Source of the DNA: Pedobacter frigiditerrae
GTDB taxonomy: Bacteria; Bacteroidota; Bacteroidia; Sphingobacteriales; Sphingobacteriaceae
Assembly (NCBI RefSeq): GCF_004331645.1
Contig: NZ_SJSK01000001.1
Coordinates: forward strand, 434,001-498,000
DNA: 64,000 nucleotides
Reading direction: 5' to 3'
The notes under the pieces were generated by a model. The model searched no databases, was not told the DNA's origin, and worked only from the letters and a program-made list of their open reading frames with translations. Made by a program: the position numbers and the translations under genes. Below, one piece after another: positions 24,051 through 32,336 of this stretch (position 1 is its first letter; every line of letters begins with the position of its first letter).

Positions 24051-26948
24051 CTATTTAGACAAATACATCGATTTATCCTTATATAACTTACGGAAATATG
24101 GGTCTTCTAAGTCTTTAATAAAACGAATTGATTCTCCTGTAGATTTCATTTCTGGACCTAATTCTTTCGTTACTTCAGGGAATTTATCAAAAGAGAATAC
24201 AGGTTCCTTAATAGCATATCCTTTTAGTTTGCGAACAATTGTAAAGTCTTTCAATTTATTTACACCCAACATGATTCTTGCAGCAATATTAATGTAAGGT
24301 ACATCATAAGCTTTTGCAATGAATGGAACAGTACGAGATGCTCTAGGATTTGCTTCAATTACATAAACTTTATCGTTCTTAACAGCAAATTGGATGTTTA
24401 ATAATCCGATTACATTTAAAGCTTTAGCAATCTTCTTAGAGTAAGTTTCCATGTCGGCAATTACCTTTTCAGATAAGCTGAATGGTGGCAATACTGCAAA
24501 AGAATCTCCCGAGTGAATACCTGCTGGCTCAATGTGTTCCATTAAACCAACAATGTGACAATCAGTTCCATCAGAAATCGAATCCGACTCTGTTTCTTCT
24601 GCTCTATCTAAAAAGTGGTCGATAAGTACGCGATTACCAGGCAAATCTCCCAACAATTTAACAACTGCTTTTTCTAAATCCTCATCGTTAATTACAATGC
24701 TCATTCCTTGTCCGCCTAATACGTAACTCGGACGAACCAAAACTGGATAACCAACTTCGTTTGCAACTACGATTGCCTCTTCAGCATTTTCTGCAACCCC
24801 ATATCTTGGATAAGGAATATCTAATTCTTTTAACAAGTCTGAGAAACGACCACGGTCTTCGGCAACATCCATATCATTATAAGCAGTACCGATAATTTTG
24901 ATGTTGTTCTCGTGAAGTTTTTCAGCCATTTTAAGCGCTGTTTGTCCACCTAATTGTACAATTACACCAATTGGATTTTCAAGTTCTATAATCTCACGTA
25001 CATGTTCCCAGAAAACTGGTTCGAAGTATAATTTATCGGCCATGTTAAAATCTGTAGAAACCGTTTCTGGATTACAGTTAATCATAATCGCTTCGAAACC
25101 GCTCTCTTTTGCAGCTAATAAACCATGTACACAAGAGTAATCAAATTCTATACCTTGTCCAATTCTATTTGGACCAGAACCCAAAACGATTACCTTTTTC
25201 TTATCAGATACGATTGATTCATTTGAACCTAACTCATCGCCATCTGAAAGTATCTCATTACCAACCAAAGAAATTTGGATTGGAGATTCTTCAAAAGTTG
25301 AGTAGAAATATGGTGTTTGTGCCGCAAACTCAGCTGCACAAGTATCAACCATTTTATAAACACGTTTAATGCCTAATTCTTTTCTGCGGTTGTAAACATC
25401 ATCTTCTGTAACATTACCTAAAACATAGGCAATTTGAATATCAGAGAAGCCTCTTTGTTTTAAATTGAAGAAGAAATCTTTTGGTATGTTAGTTAACGAA
25501 TAACGTTTAAGTTCTACTTCTATATTTACTAATTCTTGAATTTGAGACAAGAACCATTTGTCAATTTTAGTAACCTTACGAATAGATTCTAAAGGAACAC
25601 CCATACTCATTGCATCTTTAATCAGGAACAAACGGTTCCAGCTTGGATGCTCTAAGCCATGCATGATTTCTTCGATATTTCTTTTTTGTCTGCCGTCTGC
25701 TCCTAAACCAGCTCTACCAATTTCTAAACTCTGACAAGCTTTTTGTAAAGCTTCGATAAAGCTACGGCCAATTGCCATTACCTCACCTACAGATTTCATC
25801 TGCAAACCAAGTTCTGTATTAGCACCTTTAAATTTATCGAAATTCCAACGAGGAACTTTTACGATAACGTAATCTAAAGTAGGCTCAAAATACGCCGAAG
25901 TTGTTTTAGTAATTTGATTTTCAATCTCATCTAAGTTGTAACCAATTGCCAGTTTTGCAGCAATTTTAGCAATTGGATAACCAGTAGCTTTACTTGCTAA
26001 CGCTGATGAACGAGAAACACGAGGATTGATTTCGATAGCGATGATATCATCATTATCTGGATTTACAGAGAACTGTACATTACATCCGCCAGCAAAATTA
26101 CCAATGGCACGCATCATTTTTATAGCCTGATTACGCATTTCTTGGTAACAACGGTCCGATAAAGTCATGGCTGGAGCAACAGTAATTGAATCTCCAGTAT
26201 GAATTCCCATTGGGTCGAAGTTTTCGATAGAACAAATAATGATTACGTTATCATTTCCATCTCTCAAAAGCTCTAACTCATATTCTTTCCATCCCAAAAC
26301 GGCCTTTTCTACTAAAACTTCATGGGTTGGAGAAGCTTCTAGTCCACGTTTTAATGCAGCATCAAATTCTTCTTTTTTATGCACAAAACCACCACCAGAA
26401 CCACCTAATGTATATGATGGGCGAATTACCAATGGGAAACCGATTTCTTGAGCGGCTTCTTTACCTTCTAAGAATGAGTTTGCAATTTTTGAAGGCGCAA
26501 CACCTACACCAATATCAACCATTAACTGGCGGAAAGACTCCCTGTTTTCGGTTTTCTCGATTGCAGCAACATCAACACCAATGATTTTTACACCGTGTGC
26601 CTTCCAAATTCCACGCTCCTCTGCATCTACACAAAGGTTTAAGGCAGTTTGACCGCCCATTGTTGGCAATACAGCATCAATTTTAGGTAAGTTTGGATTA
26701 GTTGCGTGGTCAGTTAAAATTTGCTCAATCGAATCTAAGGTTAAAGGCAACAAGTAAACATGATCGCCAATAACTTTATCCGTCATGATGGTTGCCGGAT
26801 TAGAATTGATGATTGAAACCGTAATTCCTTCGTCTTTAAGAGAAAGTGCGGCTTGAGAACCTGCATAATCAAATTCGCAAGCTTGACCAATAATAATAGG
26901 TCCTGATCCAATAATAAGTACTGATTGTATAGAGAGATCTTTAGGCAT
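24051..26948 (-). CDS. carB: Carbamoyl-phosphate synthase, large subunit
   Basis: It makes carbamoyl phosphate for arginine and pyrimidine synthesis. The 965-residue protein has both ATP-grasp halves: about 1-550 (VLIIGSGPIIIGQACEFDYAG at the start, the first half of the internal duplication) and about 575-940 (VIVLGSGPNRIGQGIEFDYSCVH). It ends soon after DLEDPYFRKLYKDKSMYLSK, so the C-terminal MGS-like allosteric domain of about 130 residues, present in E. coli CarB (1073 aa), is missing. carA is not adjacent. Confidence 0.97.
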   Translation of the reverse strand: MPKDLSIQSVLIIGSGPIIIGQACEFDYAGSQAALSLKDEGITVSIINSNPATIMTDKVIGDHVYLLPLTLDSIEQILTDHATNPNLPKIDAVLPTMGGQTALNLCVDAEERGIWKAHGVKIIGVDVAAIEKTENRESFRQLMVDIGVGVAPSKIANSFLEGKEAAQEIGFPLVIRPSYTLGGSGGGFVHKKEEFDAALKRGLEASPTHEVLVEKAVLGWKEYELELLRDGNDNVIIICSIENFDPMGIHTGDSITVAPAMTLSDRCYQEMRNQAIKMMRAIGNFAGGCNVQFSVNPDNDDIIAIEINPRVSRSSALASKATGYPIAKIAAKLAIGYNLDEIENQITKTTSAYFEPTLDYVIVKVPRWNFDKFKGANTELGLQMKSVGEVMAIGRSFIEALQKACQSLEIGRAGLGADGRQKRNIEEIMHGLEHPSWNRLFLIKDAMSMGVPLESIRKVTKIDKWFLSQIQELVNIEVELKRYSLTNIPKDFFFNLKQRGFSDIQIAYVLGNVTEDDVYNRRKELGIKRVYKMVDTCAAEFAAQTPYFYSTFEESPIQISLVGNEILSDGDELGSNESIVSDKKKVIVLGSGPNRIGQGIEFDYSCVHGLLAAKESGFEAIMINCNPETVSTDFNMADKLYFEPVFWEHVREIIELENPIGVIVQLGGQTALKMAEKLHENNIKIIGTAYNDMDVAEDRGRFSDLLKELDIPYPRYGVAENAEEAIVVANEVGYPVLVRPSYVLGGQGMSIVINDEDLEKAVVKLLGDLPGNRVLIDHFLDRAEETESDSISDGTDCHIVGLMEHIEPAGIHSGDSFAVLPPFSLSEKVIADMETYSKKIAKALNVIGLLNIQFAVKNDKVYVIEANPRASRTVPFIAKAYDVPYINIAARIMLGVNKLKDFTIVRKLKGYAIKEPVFSFDKFPEVTKELGPEMKSTGESIRFIKDLEDPYFRKLYKDKSMYLSK

Positions 26949-27061
26949 TGTGGGTTTTTAAAAAAGTCTAAAGTAAAAAGTCAAATTCTGACTAATAGCT
27001 GGGAGAAATCCTTGCTACGATGTATTAAAAACTCCCACAGCTCTGTCGGGATGCAAAGATA
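26949..27061 (-). promoter_or_regulatory. carB promoter and leader
   Basis: On the minus strand TATCTTTG (27054-27061) fits the -7 consensus; a T-rich -33 region lies upstream. The leader of about 100 bases contains an imperfect hairpin (AGCTGTGGGAG with CTCCCAGCT, one 2-base bulge) and a repeated AAGTCTAAAGTAAAAAGTC stretch. This could regulate carB, but no pyrimidine-responsive motif is recognised. Confidence 0.5.
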
Positions 27062-27109
27062 GGTTTTTGAATAGAAAAAAGCTTGACTTTTTTGAAATTT
27101 ATTGCAACA

Positions 27110-27139
27110 AAAAAGAGGACATTAAGCCCTCTTTCTTTT
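27110..27139. terminator. Terminator after the carboxypeptidase-regulatory-like gene
   Basis: AAAAGAGG and CCTCTTTC-type arms around an 8-base loop, with T runs on both strands. It lies just downstream of the minus-strand gene ending at 27158. Confidence 0.7.
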
Positions 27140-27157
27140 TTAACACACACAATATTT

Positions 27158-27475
27158 CTATTGTAATAACTTTATCTCTCCAATATCTGTTGTTGCACTA
27201 TCTGTGACTGCTACATTTTCTACCGAAGTATCTTTATAAGGTGCATTTGCTTTTACCCAAACGGTATATGTTCCCTTTTTTACTTTACTAAATACAAAAG
27301 CTCCATTACTTATGGTACTCCTTAAAGTATCTGTTCCTGCAATTGCAACAACTTCTTTAGCACCTTCTGCTGGTGTAACTTTTCCTTGTATGCCACCTTC
27401 TTTGATAGAGCCGAATGCAAATAATCCTAATGATAAGCCTGCAACAGCTAAAATTCCTAAACTCGCTCTTTTCAT
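27158..27475 (-). CDS. Small exported protein with carboxypeptidase-regulatory-like fold
   Basis: A 105-residue protein with an N-terminal hydrophobic segment (LGILAVAGLSLGLFAFGS) that is either a signal peptide or an anchor. A single beta-sandwich follows: GIQGKVTPAEGAKEVVAI, GAFVFSKVKKGTYTVWVKA, and a C-terminal TDIGEIKLLQ. These are the landmarks of CarboxypepD_reg domains, which usually form part of larger receptors. As a free domain its role is unknown. It is monocistronic. Confidence 0.8.
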   Translation of the reverse strand: MKRASLGILAVAGLSLGLFAFGSIKEGGIQGKVTPAEGAKEVVAIAGTDTLRSTISNGAFVFSKVKKGTYTVWVKANAPYKDTSVENVAVTDSATTDIGEIKLLQ

Positions 27476-27715
27476 GATAATAATCTTTAGTTTAATTTCT
27501 ATTAATTAAGCGTAATTCTATTTTCATTTCAATCTGTTTAAACTATAATAAATTAACATCCTGTATGGGAGATTGTTTTAATTGATTTTGAGTTTTACTA
27601 CGAATGAGACTTATTTAAAACTGTATTTAAATTTCAACAATAGTTTAAAAAACAAGACAATATTGATTGATTTTTTACAAAAAAAACTTTTAAGCCCAAT
27701 GATTGTTTGTAGTAT

Positions 27716-28237
27716 ATGAAAAAAATAATTTTATCATTTGTAATAATATCTAGCCTTTTGGCAGGATGTGCAACAGTACAGTCAATCATTAAATCTACCT
27801 TCCCCTATACTTCGAGTTTGATTATCCCTGCAAGCTCAAAAATAAATACAACATTAAGCGCTACAAGCTCGGCAAGCAGTTTTGACCAAATCTTTGGCAA
27901 TCAAAATGGCACCAATTACATTAAGGAAGTAAGGATAGCATCAGTTAGGTTAGATGCAAGTAACCCTACAAATCAGAACTTAGGGGTTTTTAAATCCGTA
28001 AAAATATTTTTAGTTAATGGCGCTGGGGCTGAAGTCATGGTTGCGTCAAGAAATGATGTCTCAGAAAATATTGGCAACAATCTTGTACTAGACATAGACA
28101 ATTCACGTTTTGTAGATGAATATGTGAAAGGGAATAACTTAAGAGTGAGAATGGAATACACTTTAAGAAGTTCTTTATCAAGTGATGTGAGCGTGAGGGC
28201 CGCGATTAATTTTAATTCAACGCCTAATACTAATTAG
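27716..28237 (+). CDS. Hypothetical lipoprotein
   Basis: A 173-residue lipoprotein; the signal peptide ends in LLAGC with Cys18. The N-terminal mature part is Ser/Thr-rich and beta-rich; the C-terminal half (about 75-165) has alternating hydrophobic strands, e.g. SVRLDASNPTNQNLGVFKSVKIFLV. I do not recognise the family. A 240-base AT-rich spacer lies upstream and a terminator lies at 28296-28330. Confidence 0.8.
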   Translation: MKKIILSFVIISSLLAGCATVQSIIKSTFPYTSSLIIPASSKINTTLSATSSASSFDQIFGNQNGTNYIKEVRIASVRLDASNPTNQNLGVFKSVKIFLVNGAGAEVMVASRNDVSENIGNNLVLDIDNSRFVDEYVKGNNLRVRMEYTLRSSLSSDVSVRAAINFNSTPNTN

Positions 28238-28295
28238 ATTAAAAATTTCCTCAACAAGTTTGAGGATTCTTCATAAATAGTTTGTTTGGTTTATT

Positions 28296-28330
28296 GTCCG
28301 GTAGGCGTTGTTTCCTATCGGACTTTTTTG
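28296..28330 (+). terminator. Rho-independent terminator after the hypothetical lipoprotein gene
   Basis: GTCCGGTAGG (28296-28305) pairs with CCTATCGGAC (28314-28323), with one G-T pair and an 8-base loop, followed by six T. A weaker CCTCAA/TTGAGG hairpin lies just upstream at about 28250-28265. Confidence 0.85.
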
Positions 28331-28410
28331 TTTTTAAGATTTTCCTTAAATTATAATTCAGTCTTAAATCTCACATCTCAATACTCATATCTATTTTATA
28401 CTTTTGAAAC

Positions 28411-29034
28411 ATGTTATTACTGGCAATTGGATTTAGCGAAAGCATAAAACAGTTTCTCTTTGGGACTGGTTGGTTAGAGTGGTGCGGTGTATTTACTGGA
28501 ATTCTTTGCGTGTGGTTAGCGGCTAAAAACAACATTTGGAATTGGCCAATTGCTTGCATTAGTGTAATTATCTATGTTTTCATATTCTCTGAGGGTAGAC
28601 TTTATGCAGATGCTGGCTTGCAAGTTTATTTCCTTTTAACAAATATCTATGGCTGGTATTATTGGAGCAAGCAAAAAGATAATCCTGAAAAAGAGCAACC
28701 AATTATAAATATTACTAAACAAGAAGTCATCCTCTCAATTATTGGAGTAATAGTATTTACTTTAGGACTAGGTTTTACTTTATTCCATAAAACCAACGCG
28801 TCATTTCCTTTCGTTGATAGCTTTTGTACAGCCTGTAGCCTTATTGCACAAGTTTTTCTTGCTAGGCGTGTTCTACAGAATTGGTTAATTTGGATATTTG
28901 TAGATATTATTTATGTAAGTGTATATTTTTCAAAAGACTTGTATGCAACAGGGTTGATGTATGCTTTATACATTGGCATTGCCACAATGGGTTATTTAGA
29001 TTGGAGAAAGATTTATCGTGAACAAAACAATTAA
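28411..29034 (+). CDS. pnuC: PnuC-family vitamin transporter (nicotinamide riboside or thiamine)
   Basis: A 207-residue inner-membrane protein with about seven helices and the PnuC signatures WCGVFTGILCVWLAAKNNIWNWPIACIS, YADAGLQVYFLLTNIYGWYYW and DIIYVSVYF. PnuC proteins take up nicotinamide riboside or, in several Bacteroidota, thiamine (PnuT). The gene overlaps the next gene, for a NadR-type kinase, by 17 bases. The downstream TPP riboswitch and receptor make thiamine a serious alternative substrate. A -7 box TACTTTTG (28399-28406) ends 4 bases before the ATG. Confidence 0.9.
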   Translation: MLLLAIGFSESIKQFLFGTGWLEWCGVFTGILCVWLAAKNNIWNWPIACISVIIYVFIFSEGRLYADAGLQVYFLLTNIYGWYYWSKQKDNPEKEQPIINITKQEVILSIIGVIVFTLGLGFTLFHKTNASFPFVDSFCTACSLIAQVFLARRVLQNWLIWIFVDIIYVSVYFSKDLYATGLMYALYIGIATMGYLDWRKIYREQNN

Positions 29035-29545
29035 AAAGATAGCAATTGTTGGCCCTGAAAGCACGGGCAAATCTACCATATCCATCGCATTGGCAAAACA
29101 TTATAATGTGCCTTGGGTACCTGAATATGCTCGTTATTATTGTGCAGCCTTAACAAGCGATTGCACTTTACAGGATGAGATTAATATGTTTCACGGGCAA
29201 GTTGCATTAGAAGAATCTATTTTGGCAACGGCCGAAACTGAATTTATTATTTGCGATACAACCTTTGCTACCGTAAAAATTTGGAGCGATGAGTTTTTTG
29301 GAGAAACACCTCAAGTTGTTTTAGATGGCTTGACAAATCGTCCTTATGATTTCTATCTTTTACTAGATATTGATTTACCTTGGCAGGATGACCCTCTAAG
29401 AGATTTTCCGCATAAGCGTGATTATTTTATGGAAATTTGGCATAAAGAATTAAAAGCATTAAACGCAAATTATAAAGTAATTGGAGGTATTGAAACCCGA
29501 TTACAAAATGCGATTTATGCTATTGATGATTTCTTAAGGACCTAA
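29018..29545 (+). CDS. NadR-type ATP-binding kinase (nicotinamide riboside or vitamin kinase)
   Basis: A 175-residue P-loop kinase of the NadR ribosylnicotinamide-kinase type. It has Walker A GPESTGKST, EYARYYC, the acidic FIICDTTFATVKIW motif and the LLLDIDLPWQDDPLR segment, and it lacks the NMN-adenylyltransferase domain of full-length NadR. It would phosphorylate the vitamin brought in by the transporter, trapping it in the cell. The start codon is GTG and overlaps the pnuC end by 17 bases, so translation is coupled. The substrate may be nicotinamide riboside (family precedent) or a thiamine-related compound (by location). Confidence 0.8.
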   Translation: MNKTIKKIAIVGPESTGKSTISIALAKHYNVPWVPEYARYYCAALTSDCTLQDEINMFHGQVALEESILATAETEFIICDTTFATVKIWSDEFFGETPQVVLDGLTNRPYDFYLLLDIDLPWQDDPLRDFPHKRDYFMEIWHKELKALNANYKVIGGIETRLQNAIYAIDDFLRT

Positions 29546-29603
29546 CAATCAGTCATTATAATACTATTTTCAAATCAATTTCTTAATCTTAATCCTTTTA
29601 CAT

Positions 29604-29829
29604 TACATTTGCACCATCAATAAGGGGTGCCTTGTTTTGTAAAAAACACAAATAAAGGCTGAGAACATACCCATTTTAGATGGAAGAGGGAAAATGTAAG
29701 ATGGAAAAGGGAGACCTTCAGCCTTTTTACTTTCAACCGTCAACCTCTAAATGCACCTGATCCAGGTAATGCTGGCGTAGGGATGGTTTATGGAGTTTAA
29801 CTAATTCGGAGGTAACCCCAGTTTCCGAA
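29604..29829 (+). ncRNA. TPP riboswitch (THI element) with promoter
   Basis: A -7 box TACATTTG (29604-29611) is followed by the TPP aptamer: GGGGTGCC (29624-29631), GGCTGAGAACATACCC, then ACCTGATCCAGGTAATGC and GCGTAGGGAT (ending 29784). All sequence blocks of the THI element are present in order. An insertion of about 80 bases separates ATACCC from ACCTGATC, where E. coli thiM has about 5. After the aptamer a TTCGGA/TCCGAA hairpin (29805-29829) flanked by two GTTTAACTAA copies may be the expression platform. There is no T run, so control is probably translational. Confidence 0.9.
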
Positions 29830-29856
29830 ACGTTTAACTAAAACAAAAAATACAAA

Positions 29857-32238
29857 TTGAAAAATTTAAGATTATTGGCATTATTTGCCATGCTGTTGCC
29901 TTGTGTTGCAATGGCCCAAATTACTGTTAACGGAAAAGTAACCGAAAACAATCAAAAATCTTTAGCTGGAGCAACAATCAAGTTAAAAAACAAAGCAGTA
30001 ACCATTCTGAGTGACAAAAATGGAGACTATACCTTAAGTGTATCTCCAGGCAAATACACTCTTAGTGTGAGTTATTTAGGTTACAAAACCGAAGAAAAAA
30101 CTGTTGATTTAAACTCAAATACCATCATTAACTTCAGTTTATCTGTACAAAGTTTTGTAGGTGATGAAGTGGTGGTAAGTGCTACACGAGCATCAAAAAA
30201 CACGGCCACAACCTATAAAAACCTTGACAAAGCTGCATTAGATAAAAACAATCTTGGGCAAGACCTCCCATATTTATTAAATCAAACACCGTCGGTTGTT
30301 GTGAGCTCTGATGCTGGTGCAGGGATCGGTTATACAGGGATAAGGATTCGTGGAAGTGATGCAACAAGGATAAATGTAACGGTAAATGGCATTCCGTTAA
30401 ATGATGCGGAAAGTCAAGGTAGTTACTTTATCAACTTACCAGATTTAGCTTCTTCTGTGGATAATATTCAGATTCAACGTGGTGTTGGCACTTCTACAAA
30501 TGGTGCTGGTGCTTTTGGCGCAAGTTTAAACATACAAACTACAACCAGAAGAGATTCTGCCTATGCTGAAGTAAATAGCACTTATGGTTCTTATGAAACT
30601 TGGAAAAACACAGTTAACATCGGTTCAGGACTGATCAATAATAAATTTAGTTTTGATGGTCGCTTGTCAAGAATTAAGAGTGATGGTTATGTGGATAGAG
30701 CCTCTTCAAACTTAAAATCGTTTTTCGTATCTGGTGCCTATTATGGCAAAAAAGATATTCTTCGTGCCAACGTATTTAGCGGCACCGAAAAAACTTATCA
30801 GGCATGGAATGGTATTTCAGAAGCGCAATTAATAACCGATAGAAGACATAATGATTTTACTTACGATAACCAAACCGATAACTATCAGCAAGACCATTAT
30901 CAGTTATTTTACACCCGTAATTTAAGTAATCAGCTTGTGGCGAATGCAGCACTTCATTATACTTATGGAAGAGGTTATTATGAAGAGTTTAAAGAAAATC
31001 GCACATTAGCAGACTATAACATTGCACCTGTCGTAATTGGTGGCACTACTATTACCGAGTCTGATTTAGTAAGGAGATTATGGCTTGATAACGATTTTTA
31101 TGGCGTTACCTATTCCTTAAACTACACACCAAAAACCAACCTAAACTTTATTTTAGGTGGAGCTTATAATGAATATGACGGAAAACACTTTGACGAAGTG
31201 ATTTGGGCTAAGTATGCAAATTACGATGCAAGTGGTTCAATGATACACAGATATAATGATAATGATGCTTTTAAAACTGACTTTAACATTTTTGGAAGAG
31301 CAAATTATCAGCTAGATAAATTTAACATTTTCGCAGACCTTCAATACCGCCATGTTTACTATTCATATTTTGGTAAAGATCTAGCTGGTAATCCTGCACA
31401 ACAAAATGCAACTTTAGATTTCTTTAATCCAAAAGCTGGTTTAACCTATAATATTAACGAAAAAAGTAATGTTTATGCATCTGTTGCTATTGGAAACAAG
31501 GAGCCAAATAGAAGAGATTTTACTGATTCTAATATAAACAGCAGGCCAAAATCAGAAAATTTAACAGATATTGAAGCTGGTTATAGAACACAATTTAACA
31601 ACCTTTCATTTGGGATTAATGGCTATGCCATGCTTTATAAAGACCAGTTAATTAATACTGGAAAACTGAACGATGTTGGAGGACAAACCAGACAAAATGT
31701 GCCAGATAGTTATAGATTAGGTATTGAATTTGATGGCCGTTGGCAAATATTAAAAAACTTTTATTGGGCAGCAACAGCAACATTAAGCCGTAATAAAATA
31801 AAAGAATTTAACGAGTACATTTATGATGAAGACCCTGCTGCATTAAATCCAACAGTAGTTAACACTTATAAAAACAGCAATATTTCTTTCTCTCCATCGG
31901 TAATTGCATCGAGTGAAATTGGTTATGGACTAATTAAAAATGGTGAAATTGCTTTCATTAGTAAATATGTTGGCAAGCAAAATTTAGACAATACGTCTGC
32001 AAATAGCCGCACATTATCTAGCTTTTTTGTAAACGATATTCGCCTAAGCTACAATACCGCTTTTGCAGGTGTTAAAAATGTGGGCTTAACTTTATTGGTA
32101 AATAATGTGTTTAGCACACTTTATGAAAACAATGGAGGTTCTTACAGTTATCTTTACGGCGGAGTTCTAGATCGTGGTAATTATTATTATCCACAAGCAA
32201 CACGTAATTTTTTGTTGAGCTTGAACGTTAAGTTTTAA
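29857..32238 (+). CDS. TonB-dependent receptor under TPP riboswitch control (probable thiamine receptor)
   Basis: A 793-residue outer-membrane transporter. The signal peptide (MKNLRLLALFAMLLPCVAMAQ) is followed by a carboxypeptidase-like domain (about 22-105), a plug (about 115-230; DEVVVSATRASKNTATTYKNLDK acts as the TonB-box region, GIRIRGSDATRINVTVNGIPLNDAESQG, and NIQIQRGVGTSTNGAGAFGASLNI), and a 22-strand-type barrel ending in an aromatic strand (NFLLSLNVKF). The start codon is TTG at 29857. Riboswitch control implies uptake of thiamine or a derivative, as with other Bacteroidota THI-regulated receptors. Confidence 0.93.
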   Translation: MKNLRLLALFAMLLPCVAMAQITVNGKVTENNQKSLAGATIKLKNKAVTILSDKNGDYTLSVSPGKYTLSVSYLGYKTEEKTVDLNSNTIINFSLSVQSFVGDEVVVSATRASKNTATTYKNLDKAALDKNNLGQDLPYLLNQTPSVVVSSDAGAGIGYTGIRIRGSDATRINVTVNGIPLNDAESQGSYFINLPDLASSVDNIQIQRGVGTSTNGAGAFGASLNIQTTTRRDSAYAEVNSTYGSYETWKNTVNIGSGLINNKFSFDGRLSRIKSDGYVDRASSNLKSFFVSGAYYGKKDILRANVFSGTEKTYQAWNGISEAQLITDRRHNDFTYDNQTDNYQQDHYQLFYTRNLSNQLVANAALHYTYGRGYYEEFKENRTLADYNIAPVVIGGTTITESDLVRRLWLDNDFYGVTYSLNYTPKTNLNFILGGAYNEYDGKHFDEVIWAKYANYDASGSMIHRYNDNDAFKTDFNIFGRANYQLDKFNIFADLQYRHVYYSYFGKDLAGNPAQQNATLDFFNPKAGLTYNINEKSNVYASVAIGNKEPNRRDFTDSNINSRPKSENLTDIEAGYRTQFNNLSFGINGYAMLYKDQLINTGKLNDVGGQTRQNVPDSYRLGIEFDGRWQILKNFYWAATATLSRNKIKEFNEYIYDEDPAALNPTVVNTYKNSNISFSPSVIASSEIGYGLIKNGEIAFISKYVGKQNLDNTSANSRTLSSFFVNDIRLSYNTAFAGVKNVGLTLLVNNVFSTLYENNGGSYSYLYGGVLDRGNYYYPQATRNFLLSLNVKF

Positions 32239-32253
32239 CCTATTTAATAACTT

Positions 32254-32324
32254 GTCATTGCGAGCTTTGCGAAGCAATCTTTCTTGCCAAGATAGACTGC
32301 CACGTCGTTCCTCCTCGCAATGAC
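32254..32324. repeat. REP-like inverted repeat between receptor and ThiE-like gene
   Basis: GTCATTGCGAG (32254-32264) is exactly complementary to 32314-32324. Inside are GCGAAGCAATC and CGTTCCTCCTCGC pieces of the same dispersed family as at 23931. It lies between two genes of the thiamine locus. Confidence 0.8.
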
Positions 32325-32336
32325 TATTTGATTGCT

